A stretch of 64,000 nt of DNA, from NCBI RefSeq assembly GCF_032854445.1, contig NC_088295.1:89384644-89448643 (forward strand). Reading direction: 5' to 3'. The notes under the pieces are model-generated. The model made no database searches, was not told the origin of the DNA, and was given only the letters and a program-made list of their open reading frames with translations. The translations under genes were made by a program, and so were the position numbers. Shown here one piece after another: positions 48,899 to 60,054 of the stretch. How positions within the stretch are numbered: position 1 is the stretch's first letter; the number at the start of each line of letters is the position of its first letter. The DNA comes from Liolophura sinensis (lineage: Eukaryota; Mollusca; Polyplacophora; Chitonida; Chitonidae).

Positions 48899-50835
48899 TT
48901 GGTCTATTAGTTCGGTATGGAAATTGTTAGGCGTGTTGCTTCTTGAGTAATTCTCTGTAGAAGGAACATATATTTGTGACTACACAGGGTTATACTTGGG
49001 TGATAGTGTATCGTGGTTTATTAAGTGTACTGCGCGCGCAACATAATTCGTACCGCATATTTTTGACACTGTCCAATTATCAGAAGTGCCTGGCCACTCG
49101 TGGCTGTACATATTCGCCGCTTCCTCCTGTAGCCTCCTTGTAATCTCTACCACGCGAGCTTTGTGTTAGCCGTTGTAATCGTGTCACTACGAGATAACGT
49201 GACAACACGCGAACCTGGGAGTCAGACTTAACGTAGTTATATCAGTGTCCCTTGGAAACTGGTTGTATAAGGATATAGGGGAGAGGTCACGGGGCTCTTA
49301 GTTTATTGGCTGAAATCGTCATTAAACTATTTCGCTTGACATTCAACACCAAGAGCCTCATGGTATCGTTGAGACGTTTATCAGCGCTGTTATAGCGATA
49401 TAATCCACCCCTCCTCTCACCACATGTCTACCAACGTCCAGAGCTGTATTCACTATCCAGAGTTGACACAGAACATCCATAAAATCAGTGGAGTTGTAAA
49501 TTGTATTTCGTGGTAAATGCTAGGTTTCATTATACATTTACTCAAATATACCCAAATGTTTGAGTATAGCTCATAACAAACTCTTACTGATCACTTATGG
49601 GTTTGGAAGATAGCTGTGAAATACACTTAATACGATACAAACATGTTGACGATACGCTGTTTAAGTCTACAAGCATTTGCTTATATACATTGCAATGACC
49701 ATTTGGTGTCATTATGCGTCATTTCTTCGACTGACTTCATCTAGAAGAATTCCTAATGTCCCATGTACTGATAAGCAATGCAAGGAAGTATATGAAGAAA
49801 TAAGGTGTTAATACTCGGGACTGACCTTGACTGATTTGTTGTTAAGCTCTTTCTCGTTAGTATTCTTATTGGAGGTCATATCTCTAATTATCTATTGATT
49901 GAAGCATATGCCACCTCTTATACACGTATAGATCCGACAAAATACGCTTGTATATCACACATCTATGCATGTGTACATTGCCGTATAAAACAGAACAGTC
50001 AAATATATAAAGCACTATGTTTTATCATCTTTCAAGTTCTTCCTAACGCACATGTATTACAGATGTTAAGTGATAATATACGATTAAATAATTTACTCTG
50101 ACTCCTCTAATTACCGTTCTTCGCTTGAAAACATACCATAAGATTATCCGCACATCTTGTTGCTTGAAATACATATCATTTACTGTGAGCGGGAAACAAT
50201 CGATTTTTTCATAATAACAACCGATGTTGATTCATGTTTGGTATAGATCCTAAAACTTCTAATTTTTTGGCAAGCGCCACCCTGTGTTATTGCACAAGTT
50301 CGTTATTAAAGTTTAGTACTTTCCCTGATTTTTTTTAAAAAGTTTGTGTAGGTAATAACCTGCTTTGTGGACATAGAAGACAAATTCCAAATTGTAAGAA
50401 GAAAGTAGAGATGTTTGTAATTGACCTCTGGACAATTTTTGTGATGAATTATTATTCAAACGGAACGATAATAACTTCTCCTCATTACTGAGAGATCCAA
50501 TCTTTGATTTATTAAGCATGTAATTATTACTGTTGTGTATCACTTCGGCATCCCATAAATCCCCTGACAAGGTCGTCATTCATCATTTTTTCAATAGTTT
50601 AAGAGGTTACAATCTATGATCTCTTTACAAATGGTTCTCTATATAACGATGCCTGGAGGGAATGCAAATACTAGAATATGTGGATATTGGCGAATTGTGC
50701 GAAAAATTATCCAAAATAAATGTGGACAATGGTCAATTGGAGCGCAAATATGATTGTCACTCAGACTATCGTCTGCAATGAACGCCTTAGTGGTTCACAA
50801 AACTGTAATCGAAAATATATGGGTGTTTCATGTGG
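48899..50835. other. Non-coding stretch, no supported gene
   Basis: Nothing recognisable. The longest frame is 88 codons on the minus strand (50313-50579), Asn/Ser/Leu-rich, unrecognised. Confidence 0.55.
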
Positions 50836-51258
50836 CTACTATATGATATGACGGTAAGCTCTGTCCCATATGACCACTGCATGATATGACGATGCACCGT
50901 ATACTATATGACAACTGTACGATATGACGGTGGGCTGTATCCAAATAGCCCCGGTACTATATAACGGTAAGCTGTGTCCCATATGACCACTGTACAATAT
51001 GACGGTGCGCTGTATCCCATATGACAACTATACGACATGATGGTGGGCTGTATCCCATATGACAACTATACGACATGATGGTGAGCTGTATCCCATATGA
51101 CAACTATACTACATGATGGTGCGCTGTATCCCATATGACAACTATACGGCATGATGGTGGGCTGTATCCCATATGACAACTACACGACATGATGGTGCGC
51201 TGTATCCCATATGACAACTATACGACATGATGGTGCGCTGTATCCCATATCACCACTG
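50836..51258. repeat. Minisatellite array, 38-bp units
   Basis: About 11 units of the form CCCATATGACAACTATACGA then CATGATGGTGCGCTGTAT. The middle units (about 51010-51240) are nearly identical. Left units are more variable, and decayed units with CATATGNCCACT continue to about 51440. No coding role is evident. Confidence 0.93.
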
Positions 51259-51440
51259 ACCACTGTCCATAATATTTGTGGACTGTTTGCCATTTGACCA
51301 CTGTACAAAAAGAGATTCACCTGTGTCGAAACTAAGTGAGATGTGTTTTCATATAACCACTATAAAATGACTGTCATCTGCGTTCCATATGTCCAAATAA
51401 TTGCGAACTGTATTCACTCTGTCCGAAATGGGGTTGAACT

Positions 51441-53191
51441 GTGTTCATATGATTACTGCTTAATAAGAGAATGAATTGTGGTTAATGTAACTGTAGCAGC
51501 AACAGTATTCCGATTATTTTCTCTTTAGTGCTCCTATTCCTTAAACTGGAATACATAAACGTGCTTGAGTGTTGACCTAAATGCGCCACGTGCTCATGCA
51601 ACAAGTGTACACGGAATTGTAACAAAATCGGACATATGTATACCAGTTTTCATGGCCTTTTGTTTACCCTCTGCATACGACCGTAGCTTTAGAAAGGAGA
51701 TTATAAAGCTGGTGATTAACCCACATGCCACAAAATAAGTAATCCCTTTCTTATTTCTGATGTATACCGAGATCTTTTGTGCGCTGGATGTACACTGGAT
51801 TTTGCTACCGGGTAAATGTAAGAGGTACAATTGTTTCTGACACACACAAAAAAAAATCGCAGATCTTGCAGATCTTTCGCTCTCCATCCTGCTTAGTTAC
51901 CCTGGCGGTTAACTGAGTTAGAGTGAAGCGTCTAGAAGACATCCCTATTTGTTGTTGTTTTGCCACTTCAGGAGACACCTTTAGCGTAGCATGATCGTAG
52001 CCTTCACATGCACTTAGTCATGGCGCAAACCACGCAGACCAAAGTAACAATGTATGTATTAACGGATGAAATTGGGGCAATTTTAATGCTGTAATACGTC
52101 TTTTTGACATTTCTTGGTTTTCAGTATGTGTCATTTCGCTTATTCTAAGGTTCAGATGTCTGAGTACTATATGTAGGTGAAGCTGTATAGATACAGAGTC
52201 GTACCTTACATACTGCTTCTTTGTTGTTACTTAACGTATCCGTCGGTCTTCCTTTTTGCTGAACATGGCTTCGTCTAGTTGAAAGGATCTCAGAATGAGA
52301 CAAAACACAAAACCGTTGTTCCATTATACGTATTTGAAGGGCGTTAAATAATTGATGTGTTTAATGGTACAGACGTAGTTTCTTGCATAACGTTTCTGTA
52401 AACATACATGTACACTTGACAAATATTTATTGGACGTCCGCCCACACAGGCTTGGAAGGACCGTCGATCGCAGGCCTTGTCCGCTGCCTATGGTTGTGTC
52501 CTTTCACAGGCTCAACACTTACTGATCACCGTTTGCAGATGATACTTCAAAGAGTTATGTACAAGTACCTTTATGGAGATGGCAGAGTTTCATCCACTCC
52601 ATCCCAGTACATCCTTTACATTGCCAGTGGCAAATTTACCAAATTATAGCTTTCGCATATAGACATTTTCGACAGAACATTCAAATCGATGTTTTTTATC
52701 TGTCTGTGTTGCTGATATAGCCTGGTGCGATACCTGTTTAAACACTGAAATTTTCTATTTAAGATAATTGCAGATCTATTCTATGTCTCTGTCACACTAA
52801 GACATTTCAGTGTATATAGGCTCTTCGTTTTCTTTTCTTTTTTTTTTTGTCTTTTTTTTTTACAAATCTTATGACTTAAAGTATTACTTATCAGAATTTG
52901 AAGCTTTACAGTGTTTGTTTTGAATAATATGTAATGAAAACCCATTATTCCGTGGAAAGTAATTTAAGGCTATTTGTGCCTATGTGCTTGCTGATGCGTT
53001 CTCGTTTCGTCAACATAACTGTGTAAAGCCCTTGGTAGTAAAATCCTCATTCAATACAAATTGTTTAGATACAGCTCATAGCAAACTATTAATCACGTCT
53101 GGTCCTTTTGAGAACGTTCTTGTTACCTTTGTCATGTTTTATCATCAATATGGGGCTAGCTGTGAATTGTACTTAATAACTTTAACTTTAT
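51441..53191. other. Non-coding stretch with a T-rich tract
   Basis: A T-rich run of about 30 bases lies at 52831-52861. An 88-codon frame at 52383-52649 has a coding-looking end (YLYGDGRVSSTPSQYILYIA) after a possible acceptor TTTCACAG at about 52508, but no family is recognised and support is weak. Nothing else is seen. Confidence 0.45.
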
Positions 53192-53255
53192 AACTTTATA
53201 TGGCTGGAATATTGCCGAAATGTAGTGGCATTAAGCCATAATCATTCATTCATTC
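53192..53255 (+). mobile_element. SINE-like 3' fragment with (ATTC)n tail
   Basis: The plus strand reads ATGGCTGGAATATTGCCGAA then ATGTAGTGGCATTAAGCC and ends in TCATTCATTCATTC. Its reverse complement, GGCTTAATGCCACTACA then GGCAATATTCCAGCCATA, follows the same pattern as the internal domain of families A and B (GTTTTACGCCG..ACTCA..AATATTTCA). It is a 3'-end fragment of a third tail type, with no head left, only about 40 bases from the next SINE. Confidence 0.6.
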
Positions 53256-53296
53256 GATGGGGTTTGGGGGAGGGGGGGTGCGGGTTGTGCGGATTT

Positions 53297-53432
53297 GATT
53301 GGTGTTTTACACCGTACTCAAGAGTATTTCACTTATACGACAGCGGCCAGCATTATGGTGGATGGAAACCCACGACCATCCGCAGGTTGCTGAAAGACCT
53401 TCCCACGTATGGCTGGAGAAGAAGCCAGCATG
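53297..53432 (-). mobile_element. SINE family A, 5'-truncated copy with internal deletion
   Basis: The plus strand shows GATTGGTGTTTTACACCGTA then CTCAAGAGTATTTCACTTAT and ends at GAAGCCAGCATG, the same truncation point as the 19.7-kb copy. Relative to that copy, about 20 bases are missing between GGTGGATGGAAACC and CACGACCATCC, consistent with deletion between short AAACC repeats. The tail is eroded and no target-site duplication is evident. Confidence 0.85.
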
Positions 53433-53727
53433 TCTACATATATTTGCTGTAGCCTATATAGACCAATATTTCAATTTCGTACCAATTTACTAAATAGCAT
53501 ATAGGCCTATTTAGACATGTTCTACTTTGTGAACCATTCCATAGTGTTCGTGGTGGAAGACGGCGTGTCTACAGAATTACCCTGTTTGAGTCGTAGCCAT
53601 TTCCGTCTGGTGGACAAGACAGATGCCGCAGTGTTACTTGTACTGTTTGTAACTCTGGAACCCATAACAATAAAAACCATATATTCAGGGGACAGACTGT
53701 TTTCAACCCCAACTGGGCTGCACTTGA

Positions 53728-53768
53728 TTTTTTTTTTGGGGGGGGGGGGGGGGTGTTGTGGGGGGGGG
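53728..53768. repeat. T10-G16 tract followed by a G9 run
   Basis: Ten T, sixteen G, a short TGTTGTG spacer and nine G. Similar in layout to the tract at 4302. A potential G-quadruplex former; lengths are uncertain in assemblies. Confidence 0.92.
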
Positions 53769-55339
53769 TTGATGTGAAAATGAATGTGTACACATTGGCC
53801 AAATCTGCATTCGAAACACTTTGAAATCACTCAGATTCTCTCTCCGGCAATCTAATATCCCGAAGCTTGGGGGGCCTAGGCGGCCCTTGGACCTCGCCTA
53901 ATAGACTGTTACAGTCGTACAGTCGTGCTGTATGCTCCGTGCCCATGTCTAAAACCCAAGCATGTGCGTGATTCTAGAGGGCTTTCTTCATATGTGTGGT
54001 GGATGGCCTCATGTCAGTTAACTGAACATGTGATAGGATGATAAAGGAGCTGAGTTCTGAAAGAGTAGGGAGGGGTAATCAGCACACCTGCTGTGTCGAT
54101 GTGTGGTCTATAGTGTGCTCCCCAGAACCTTTGACTCATTGCCCAGTGTTTGCACGACCAGGTGAACATTGTGTCTAGATCGTTTCTGGTAATTGCTTTT
54201 TGTCATCATCGCACCTGTTAACGCTCACACAGGTGCCAGTTTTACCAACAGGATCTTTGCTTGAGTTATCGGCAACTTTTTGCCTATTCTTTGCCTTCCC
54301 AAGGTCTTCCGTAACTGTCAGTCATGAAGGGGTAGACAGATGTAAGATGGTTTCTGATTACAAACGAGGAACAAATATAACACACGTGGGCTCTCTTACT
54401 AGAAACGTTAGTTTTTATGAAGGTTAAATGTACCTAATCTCCATGTCACGTAGATTTAATTACTCGTATAAATGTAAACATGTATTCCTATGGTGCATGG
54501 TAGATTTCTAAAATGGGAAAATAATAGATTTATATGACAATTCGAGCATCATAACCTATTTGTTGTTCATTTTGCGTACTTATGATTTCCCTTATAACTG
54601 GAAATTAATAAATATCCAAGTCTTCCAGATGTTTTTGCGACCGAAATAAAAAGGGTCAGATTTTAGGTATTTTATATCGTTTCCATGGCTTTATTTCACA
54701 TCATTTGACGACGGCCTTAATTCATTTTGGATATTTGGTTATTGTGGATCTGTCAGACTTTTCACCAAACCCACCTATTAAAATTTGTCTTCTTATAAAT
54801 ACGAATGAATTTTCGTATGTTGCAATTTTCATACCTTAATATTTTAATAGAAAACACTGAACGTCATCTTTTATGTTTCAGATATCCTTTTTGCGGACGG
54901 GCGTCATCGCAGTGACGGGGAGTGATGGCAGAGATATGTAAGTGAAGTTTCATCCTTATGACCACGTGAAAGCATACTCAATCGCGACGCTGAGCTGAGC
55001 ATAATCACTGTCAGTCCCTAGGGGATAAATAAACACATGGTGAATATAGATAAAACTTTTCAAACATAACAGCCTTGATTATTCGGGCAACTATCACAGT
55101 TCGCCATCTCTCGTGATCATGAACCTTTGGAGCGTGCATTTGCGTTGCCGATATTTTGGAGTTCTTGTGTGTCGTGAAACTTAGATGAGGTCTCGTTTAA
55201 CTAGCTTTGGAGACATGCTGACTAAGCGATCCTTTGTATATGTTTGGATAATTCTGGAGGGAAGGGAACTGTATATCACATTCAATGCTCTGTTTAACCT
55301 GCAAATAGTACAATCCGGTACATCGGTTGTTGGTAATAG
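53769..55339. other. Non-coding stretch, no supported gene
   Basis: No recognisable gene. A 75-codon frame at 54200-54427 (+) follows a possible acceptor CTCACACAG and is partly coding-like (for example DRCKMVSDYKRGTNITHVGS), but nothing is recognised. Confidence 0.5.
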
Positions 55340-56040
55340 GTAATTGTATTTCCCACAGCTCTATAGCCACGAGGGGATGTCCTCAACAATAAAAACAACG
55401 TATATACATGAAATAACATAGACAACAAAGAGAACAAATGACATGTACATGTACAGAATAAAGTGATCGGAACAAAGAAAGATCAAAATCAAATCATATT
55501 ACTGCTGTCTTGGACATGATTATAAAATTATGTACAGATTTTAGGATCAATTGATTATTATTCACGCTTAGTTCAGGTGACCCAAATAAGAGTGTAGTAC
55601 AAATGTGTTTAGAACAACTAGTCAAAAAACAGAAGGGTGAACTCCAGGAGATATAATTCTAAAGATACTTCTTAACATGTGCTTTCTGTGAGTGGCATAG
55701 GCGGGACATTCAAGGAAATAATGAGATGCATTTTCACATTTATGTTTACATTTACTACATGACTGATCGTCCATAATGTTATGTTTAAAGAGGTCAGCGC
55801 GAAGAGCGCTCGGTCCCATTCTCAGTCCCATTCCATTGAAGAGTTTTGTATATAAACAGGCAATGAATTCCATTCTTTTGTAGTCTTGGGAAAGAAGGAA
55901 GAAGTGAAAATCTGAGTTCGGTATTTAAATGATCGAAAGTGATGTCTATTTCTAAGATTGTAGGCATTTGTTCCGCTGTTATACCTTTGAGTTAGTAGGG
56001 TCTTTAGGTATGGAGGAGAGAGCCCATTGATGATTTTATA
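55340..56040 (-). pseudogene. Non-LTR retrotransposon (LINE) 3' end, 5'-truncated and frame-disrupted
   Basis: On the minus strand from 56040 the translation starts YKIINGLSPPYLKTLLTQRY, continues AYNLRNRHHFRSFKY and FFPKTTKEWNSLP. This is the typical region just C-terminal to the reverse transcriptase of Jockey/CR1-like LINEs. Then the frame is lost. A second frame (55873-55622) carries the C-terminal part, GPSALRADLFKHNIMDDQSC, with a Cys/His cluster CSKCKHKCENASHYFLEC, and a stop at 55622-55624. The spacer normally present between these parts is missing, so an internal deletion with frameshift has occurred. An AT-rich 3' UTR follows to about 55340, near a terminal CAATTACCTATTACCAAC. Endonuclease and catalytic RT domains are absent, so it cannot be active. 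The 5' truncation point is 56040. Confidence 0.85.
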
Positions 56041-56057
56041 TAAAAAAAAAAAACCAG

Positions 56058-56283
56058 AATGCGCTTGGATCTACGCCGACTGTATAAGGGTTCCTACTTT
56101 AGTTCATTTAAAAGAGATTCATACGAAGTTCGACGTAAGCCCCCTGTACATAATAATGATGCTCGGCATTGGACATTTTTCAATGAGTTGGATATTGAAA
56201 CGCTGCAGTTGTCAAATAGAAAATCTTCATATTCAGTAGAAGACCTTATCGAGCCAAAGTACAGTGTGATCATGCACTTTCTA
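56058..56283 (+). CDS. Candidate internal or first exon, product unrecognised
   Basis: A frame opens with ATG at 56059, runs 75 codons and meets a textbook splice donor, CTA/GTAAGT, exactly after a complete codon at 56283. Past the donor the frame reaches a stop within about 9 codons. The translation is non-repetitive, charged and globular-looking: MRLDLRRLYKGSYFSSFKRD at the start, then ARHWTFFNELDIETLQLSN, then VEDLIEPKYSVIMHFL. The left border could be an acceptor (AACCAG, AG at 56056-56057), but the preceding tract is A-rich rather than pyrimidine-rich, or it could be a 5' exon starting at the ATG. The LINE fragment is inserted immediately upstream in the opposite direction and may have removed the original 5' part. 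I do not recognise the family. Confidence 0.4.
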
Positions 56284-56792
56284 GTAAGTGTTCGCCTATG
56301 GGTCTTTTAGCAGCGAGTCGCTTAACTTCGTACTAAAGTGACACGTCGCATAGTGACACGACCACCGTACCATATATACACCTCATCATACAGTTTTGAT
56401 TGTCCCCAACCTTTGTCGTAACATTGGAAAGAAATACCCTTGACCCATACCATCCCAATTTCGCAGGCTTCTTTCTTTGGTTTTCGGTTTTTTCCCTTAA
56501 TTTTGATAATGACAAAAAGATTGTTTTTAAAAAGTGTGTCTGTGTCACCGTCATGCTTACCTTATGCTCATTTCGTGTGACTACACACCATATTTTTTTG
56601 TAAATAGATAGGTGGTGTACATGATTACACGTATACGACTTGAATAGGATGAGATCGTCATTTATCGCTCTCTGAAGTTCAAGCAGAACTATACAAGACT
56701 TGTTCACCATCTGTGGCACCTTAGCCTCAATTCCCGCATTCCAACGTGCAGTGGATGATTCACCTATAAAATAAAAGTCAAGTCAGGCTTCG
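56284..56792. other. Non-coding stretch downstream of the candidate exon
   Basis: A 128-codon minus-strand frame at 56333-56719 is the longest by count here, but it starts and ends without recognised content and overlaps a plus-strand frame of similar quality. No partner exon for 56058-56283 was identified. Confidence 0.45.
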
Positions 56793-56992
56793 GAGAAAGA
56801 AACAAAAGCTTTTAGAATCTGCTATGTGCACACACAACATAAATAGCTTTTTTAAGTTTTGAAAACGCCAGAGAGGTTTAATTTCAGTTTCATGAAAGAA
56901 ACAAAAGCTTATAAAATCTGCTATGTGCATATAAAACATAAATAGCTTTTTTTAACTCTTGAAAACACCAGAGGTTTAGTTTCAGTTTGCCT
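56793..56992. repeat. Tandem duplication, two copies of about 100 bp
   Basis: GAAAGAAACAAAAGCTT at 56794 and 56894, then AATCTGCTATGTGCA, AACATAAATAGCTTTTTT, TTGAAAAC(G/A)CCAGAG, and TTTAGTTTCAGTTT or TTTAATTTCAGTTT. The copies differ by scattered substitutions and small indels. Confidence 0.9.
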
Positions 56993-57264
56993 ATAGGTTG
57001 TTCATAAAATCAACATGGATGTCGATGTCAAAGTGATTATGCTGAGGGACACACAGGTTCGGGGGTCAAGTCATACAAGGTGCACCTCTTAATAAGCAAC
57101 TCGGCAATACTCTTCCGACCTGTCTATGTCAACCGACGGATGCGAGTATTATGTTGGCTAAGAGAAACCAAGAAGCATAGAAAAAACGGCTTGATAGAGC
57201 ATCCTCGCAAAAACCCGTTTCCGAATTAACGTTTGTGATGTAAATTGAAGTCATCACATTAACG

Positions 57265-57342
57265 CAGGATTTAACCGGCTAATTAGGCGTGATATCCATA
57301 CACCAGGATTTAACCGGCTAATTAGACGTGATATCTATACAC
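57265..57342. repeat. Tandem duplication, two 39-bp copies
   Basis: CAGGATTTAACCGGCTAATT then AG(G/A)CGTGATATC(C/T)ATACAC at 57265 and again at 57304, differing at only two or so positions, so probably a recent local duplication. Confidence 0.92.
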
Positions 57343-59853
57343 CATGTAAAGAGCACCTCCTTAAATTGTTGCCAAAGTATTAATAGCTCACCACCCGAAA
57401 GCTATTTTTTTCATGCATTCGCAGGAGGAGAAAACTGGCATCAACACAGACGTATTAAATAAATAAGATATGCCTGCGGGGTTATCTTTGTACTCCCGTT
57501 TAATTTGGCCAAATGGCCAACGTACCATCTTGTGACAGACAAGAATCGGTCTGCTCAACGTCATGGTTATGAAGCATAACACATTGTTGTTGTTATTGTT
57601 CAGGCCTTCCAACAGTTCCACTAACAGACTCTACCAGACCGAAGATAGCACAAGCCAGTATACCACAAGAGTTTCTCTGCAAAGTCTGCTTCATCGTCTT
57701 GCATTTTATAGATAAAATATGAAAAACATTTTCACTTATTTGATTGACACGACAGTTGCTGTATATGATATCATATTTCTTGAGTGACTTTGGAATAATT
57801 GCAGAAAAAATACATATTTATTAATATGTTAGCCATAACATTGATAAAGAGGCATTTATTTGGAAAATTTGCACTTTGCCAACCCTTCCTGGATACTAAA
57901 AACTATTTCCGTAACAAATAGATCTGTTGGATCGACACTGCATGGAAGTCCAAATGGTTCTGGTGCAGCATGCTAGACGTACTTAACATGTGTGCACCAT
58001 ACTGCTCATATCTGGTTCCCGGGGCACAAAGAATATCGCAATATTATCGTATGTTATCGGAATACATTTCACATTAACATAGTTATTAGTTTGGTTTATT
58101 TCTGGTTTAATTGCTGTATCAGAAGATGATAACGTTTACAGGGCGCGAAATTGGTATTAGCGATAGTCTGATACAAAGTTAGTCTGCACCCAGGTGCGTC
58201 CTATTAAACGCGCTGGCACCGCCAGAAATGTCTTTGAACCATGCCGTAAAGGTGGCTGAGAGAGCCTGTGCTTCAAGATCGTATTGTGGATCTCATTCTG
58301 CTGTCTGCATACCGAAATGCCAGATGGGGCTCGATGTGCTTAGAGGAGAACTTGTTTTATCCTCATACAAATCCACTTCAGGGTGTGCAGAAAAAATTGA
58401 GAACTTAATTGTGAACACTTCAGCCGTGTAATTTGTTATGAGTCTCGGCCTACACGACGCCGTATCGCTATGTATTGGCCGCGTCTGAAGATGCCAAACC
58501 GATGTATACTTGGCTGGCGACAAAAAGTGAAGCCAGTGCTGATAACAAGCAGATGTGTACAAGACCTCTCCTCGGCGTAATTACTTTTCACCTTTCTCGC
58601 TTTACAAGCGCCTCTTCAGTATGACCGAATACCACGTGTGTTTGTATCCAGAATTCTCTTTCCACTAACATCGCCGGCTCACCTGTTCAGTAAAGGGACA
58701 AATGTGTCTTAAAGTAGAATCAGAGCTTTGTGTGATCTGGCTGATGGGGTGCACAAAACTAGAGGACTTCTTCTCTACACACTGATCTCATTCTTCCAGC
58801 ATCACGCTGACATCCCGACATGAAGCGCTTACTTCTGACTACCTTAACTATGCGCATGCTGACGTTTCAGTCAGCCTGCCAAAGCACATCTCATGAACGC
58901 AGCCAAAAAAATGTTTTTCTCCGTGGGGAGTAAGCTCGGTAAGTTCGCGAATCGACGGAGTAATTTGGGATTTTATAAGCTGTGTGATTTATTGGGGCAA
59001 TCTGTTTATTGTCTGACAAACAAGACTACATGTAACTCATGGTTATGTTGCTTAGACGACTACCCCGAATGCCCCGGGACACGAGAGGAAGGCCAAGGGG
59101 ACGAATGGGGCGTCGGGTAGCTCTTCACCCCTGGTGACTTATGCTTAGGTAAATATTGAAATCTTTGGCTTTTACTCCAACAACGGCAAATCCATCACAG
59201 CTAGCATCTCCGATGAAGACTGGAAGGTACCAAATTGACCTTAAGTCGTATGAAGATATAGACACGAATGTTCTATGTCCCTCCTAATTTGGCTGTATAG
59301 TTTCATGTTTTTATCACATTTCGTCCAAAATCAGTTGTGTACATTCTGGAATTCCTGCCTCGAAGACGAAGGGGAATAACTCCGCACAACTTTTCTTGAC
59401 GTAGAAATCGCTGTTTGATAAATTGCCTCGGCGTTTACTCTCGAGTGCTTTGGTACGAGAACGAAATCTTCAGCGATCTTTCCATTTTTCCGAATTGCCT
59501 TTAAAGTGAAGACCTACTATTTTGTGATTACTTCAGTTTATGTTGAAGTGAATTGATCCGTTTTGAAGTGAGTTGGTAAACATTACCAACTAACATTAAA
59601 AGTGGGTGGAGTGTCCACTGTGTGTCGTACATAACTCTCTCCTCGGGATGATCATCAGAAAGACATGGCTATTTGTTCTAGAAAACTCCTTGCGACCAAA
59701 CTTACCAGTAGCCAAAGCTAAGCTGGACGTTCCTACCGTAACGCCAAGCTTCGGTCATATAGACTTTCACGCAGACAATTTCAATCAAAAAGCCGGCTCG
59801 AACCCAACCTTATTTTTCCTATCCATCGATTCTCTAAAACGCCCTAAATTGGT
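57343..59853. other. Non-coding stretch, no supported gene
   Basis: A short TTGTTG-type simple repeat lies near 57583-57600. Frames of 67-89 codons at 58228-58562 on both strands and 75 codons at 58893-59120 (+) are unrecognised. Confidence 0.5.
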
Positions 59854-60052
59854 AAATCAACGTCTGACTTTTTTGGAATTTTTTTTATTAACTTCGGGCA
59901 ACGTAATGGGTCGAAAAAATTTTATCCTACCCAACATTCTCTTTAAGAATTGCATGCCCTTTAAACAGAATGTTGGGTAGGATAAACTTTTTGCGACCCA
60001 TTACCTTGCCTGAATTTGAAAAAAAAAATTCAAACATGGCTGACGTTGATTT
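59854..60052. repeat. Long fold-back (inverted repeat) element
   Basis: The left arm 59854-59940 and right arm 59967-60052 are reverse complements over about 86 bp, with a 26-base loop. The inner 36 bp (AATGGGTCGAAAAAATTTTA then TCCTACCCAACATTCT) match with only two or three differences. The outer part (AAATCAACGTC, AATTTTTTTT, GGCAA/GGTAATGGG) is less well kept. The A/T-rich middle shows length differences between arms. It would fold into a very stable hairpin. It resembles a fold-back MITE or an inverted duplication; no target-site duplication is obvious. A 124-codon frame at 59606-59980 runs into it and is probably incidental. Confidence 0.88.
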
Positions 60053-60054
60053 GA

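Noticed and set aside
56333-56719. 128-codon minus-strand frame as a gene
   Set aside because: No recognisable motif; a plus-strand frame overlaps it with similar length and there are no splice or start signals of note.
59606-59980. 124-codon plus-strand frame as a gene
   Set aside because: Its last third is simply the left arm and loop of the fold-back element, and the start is weak.
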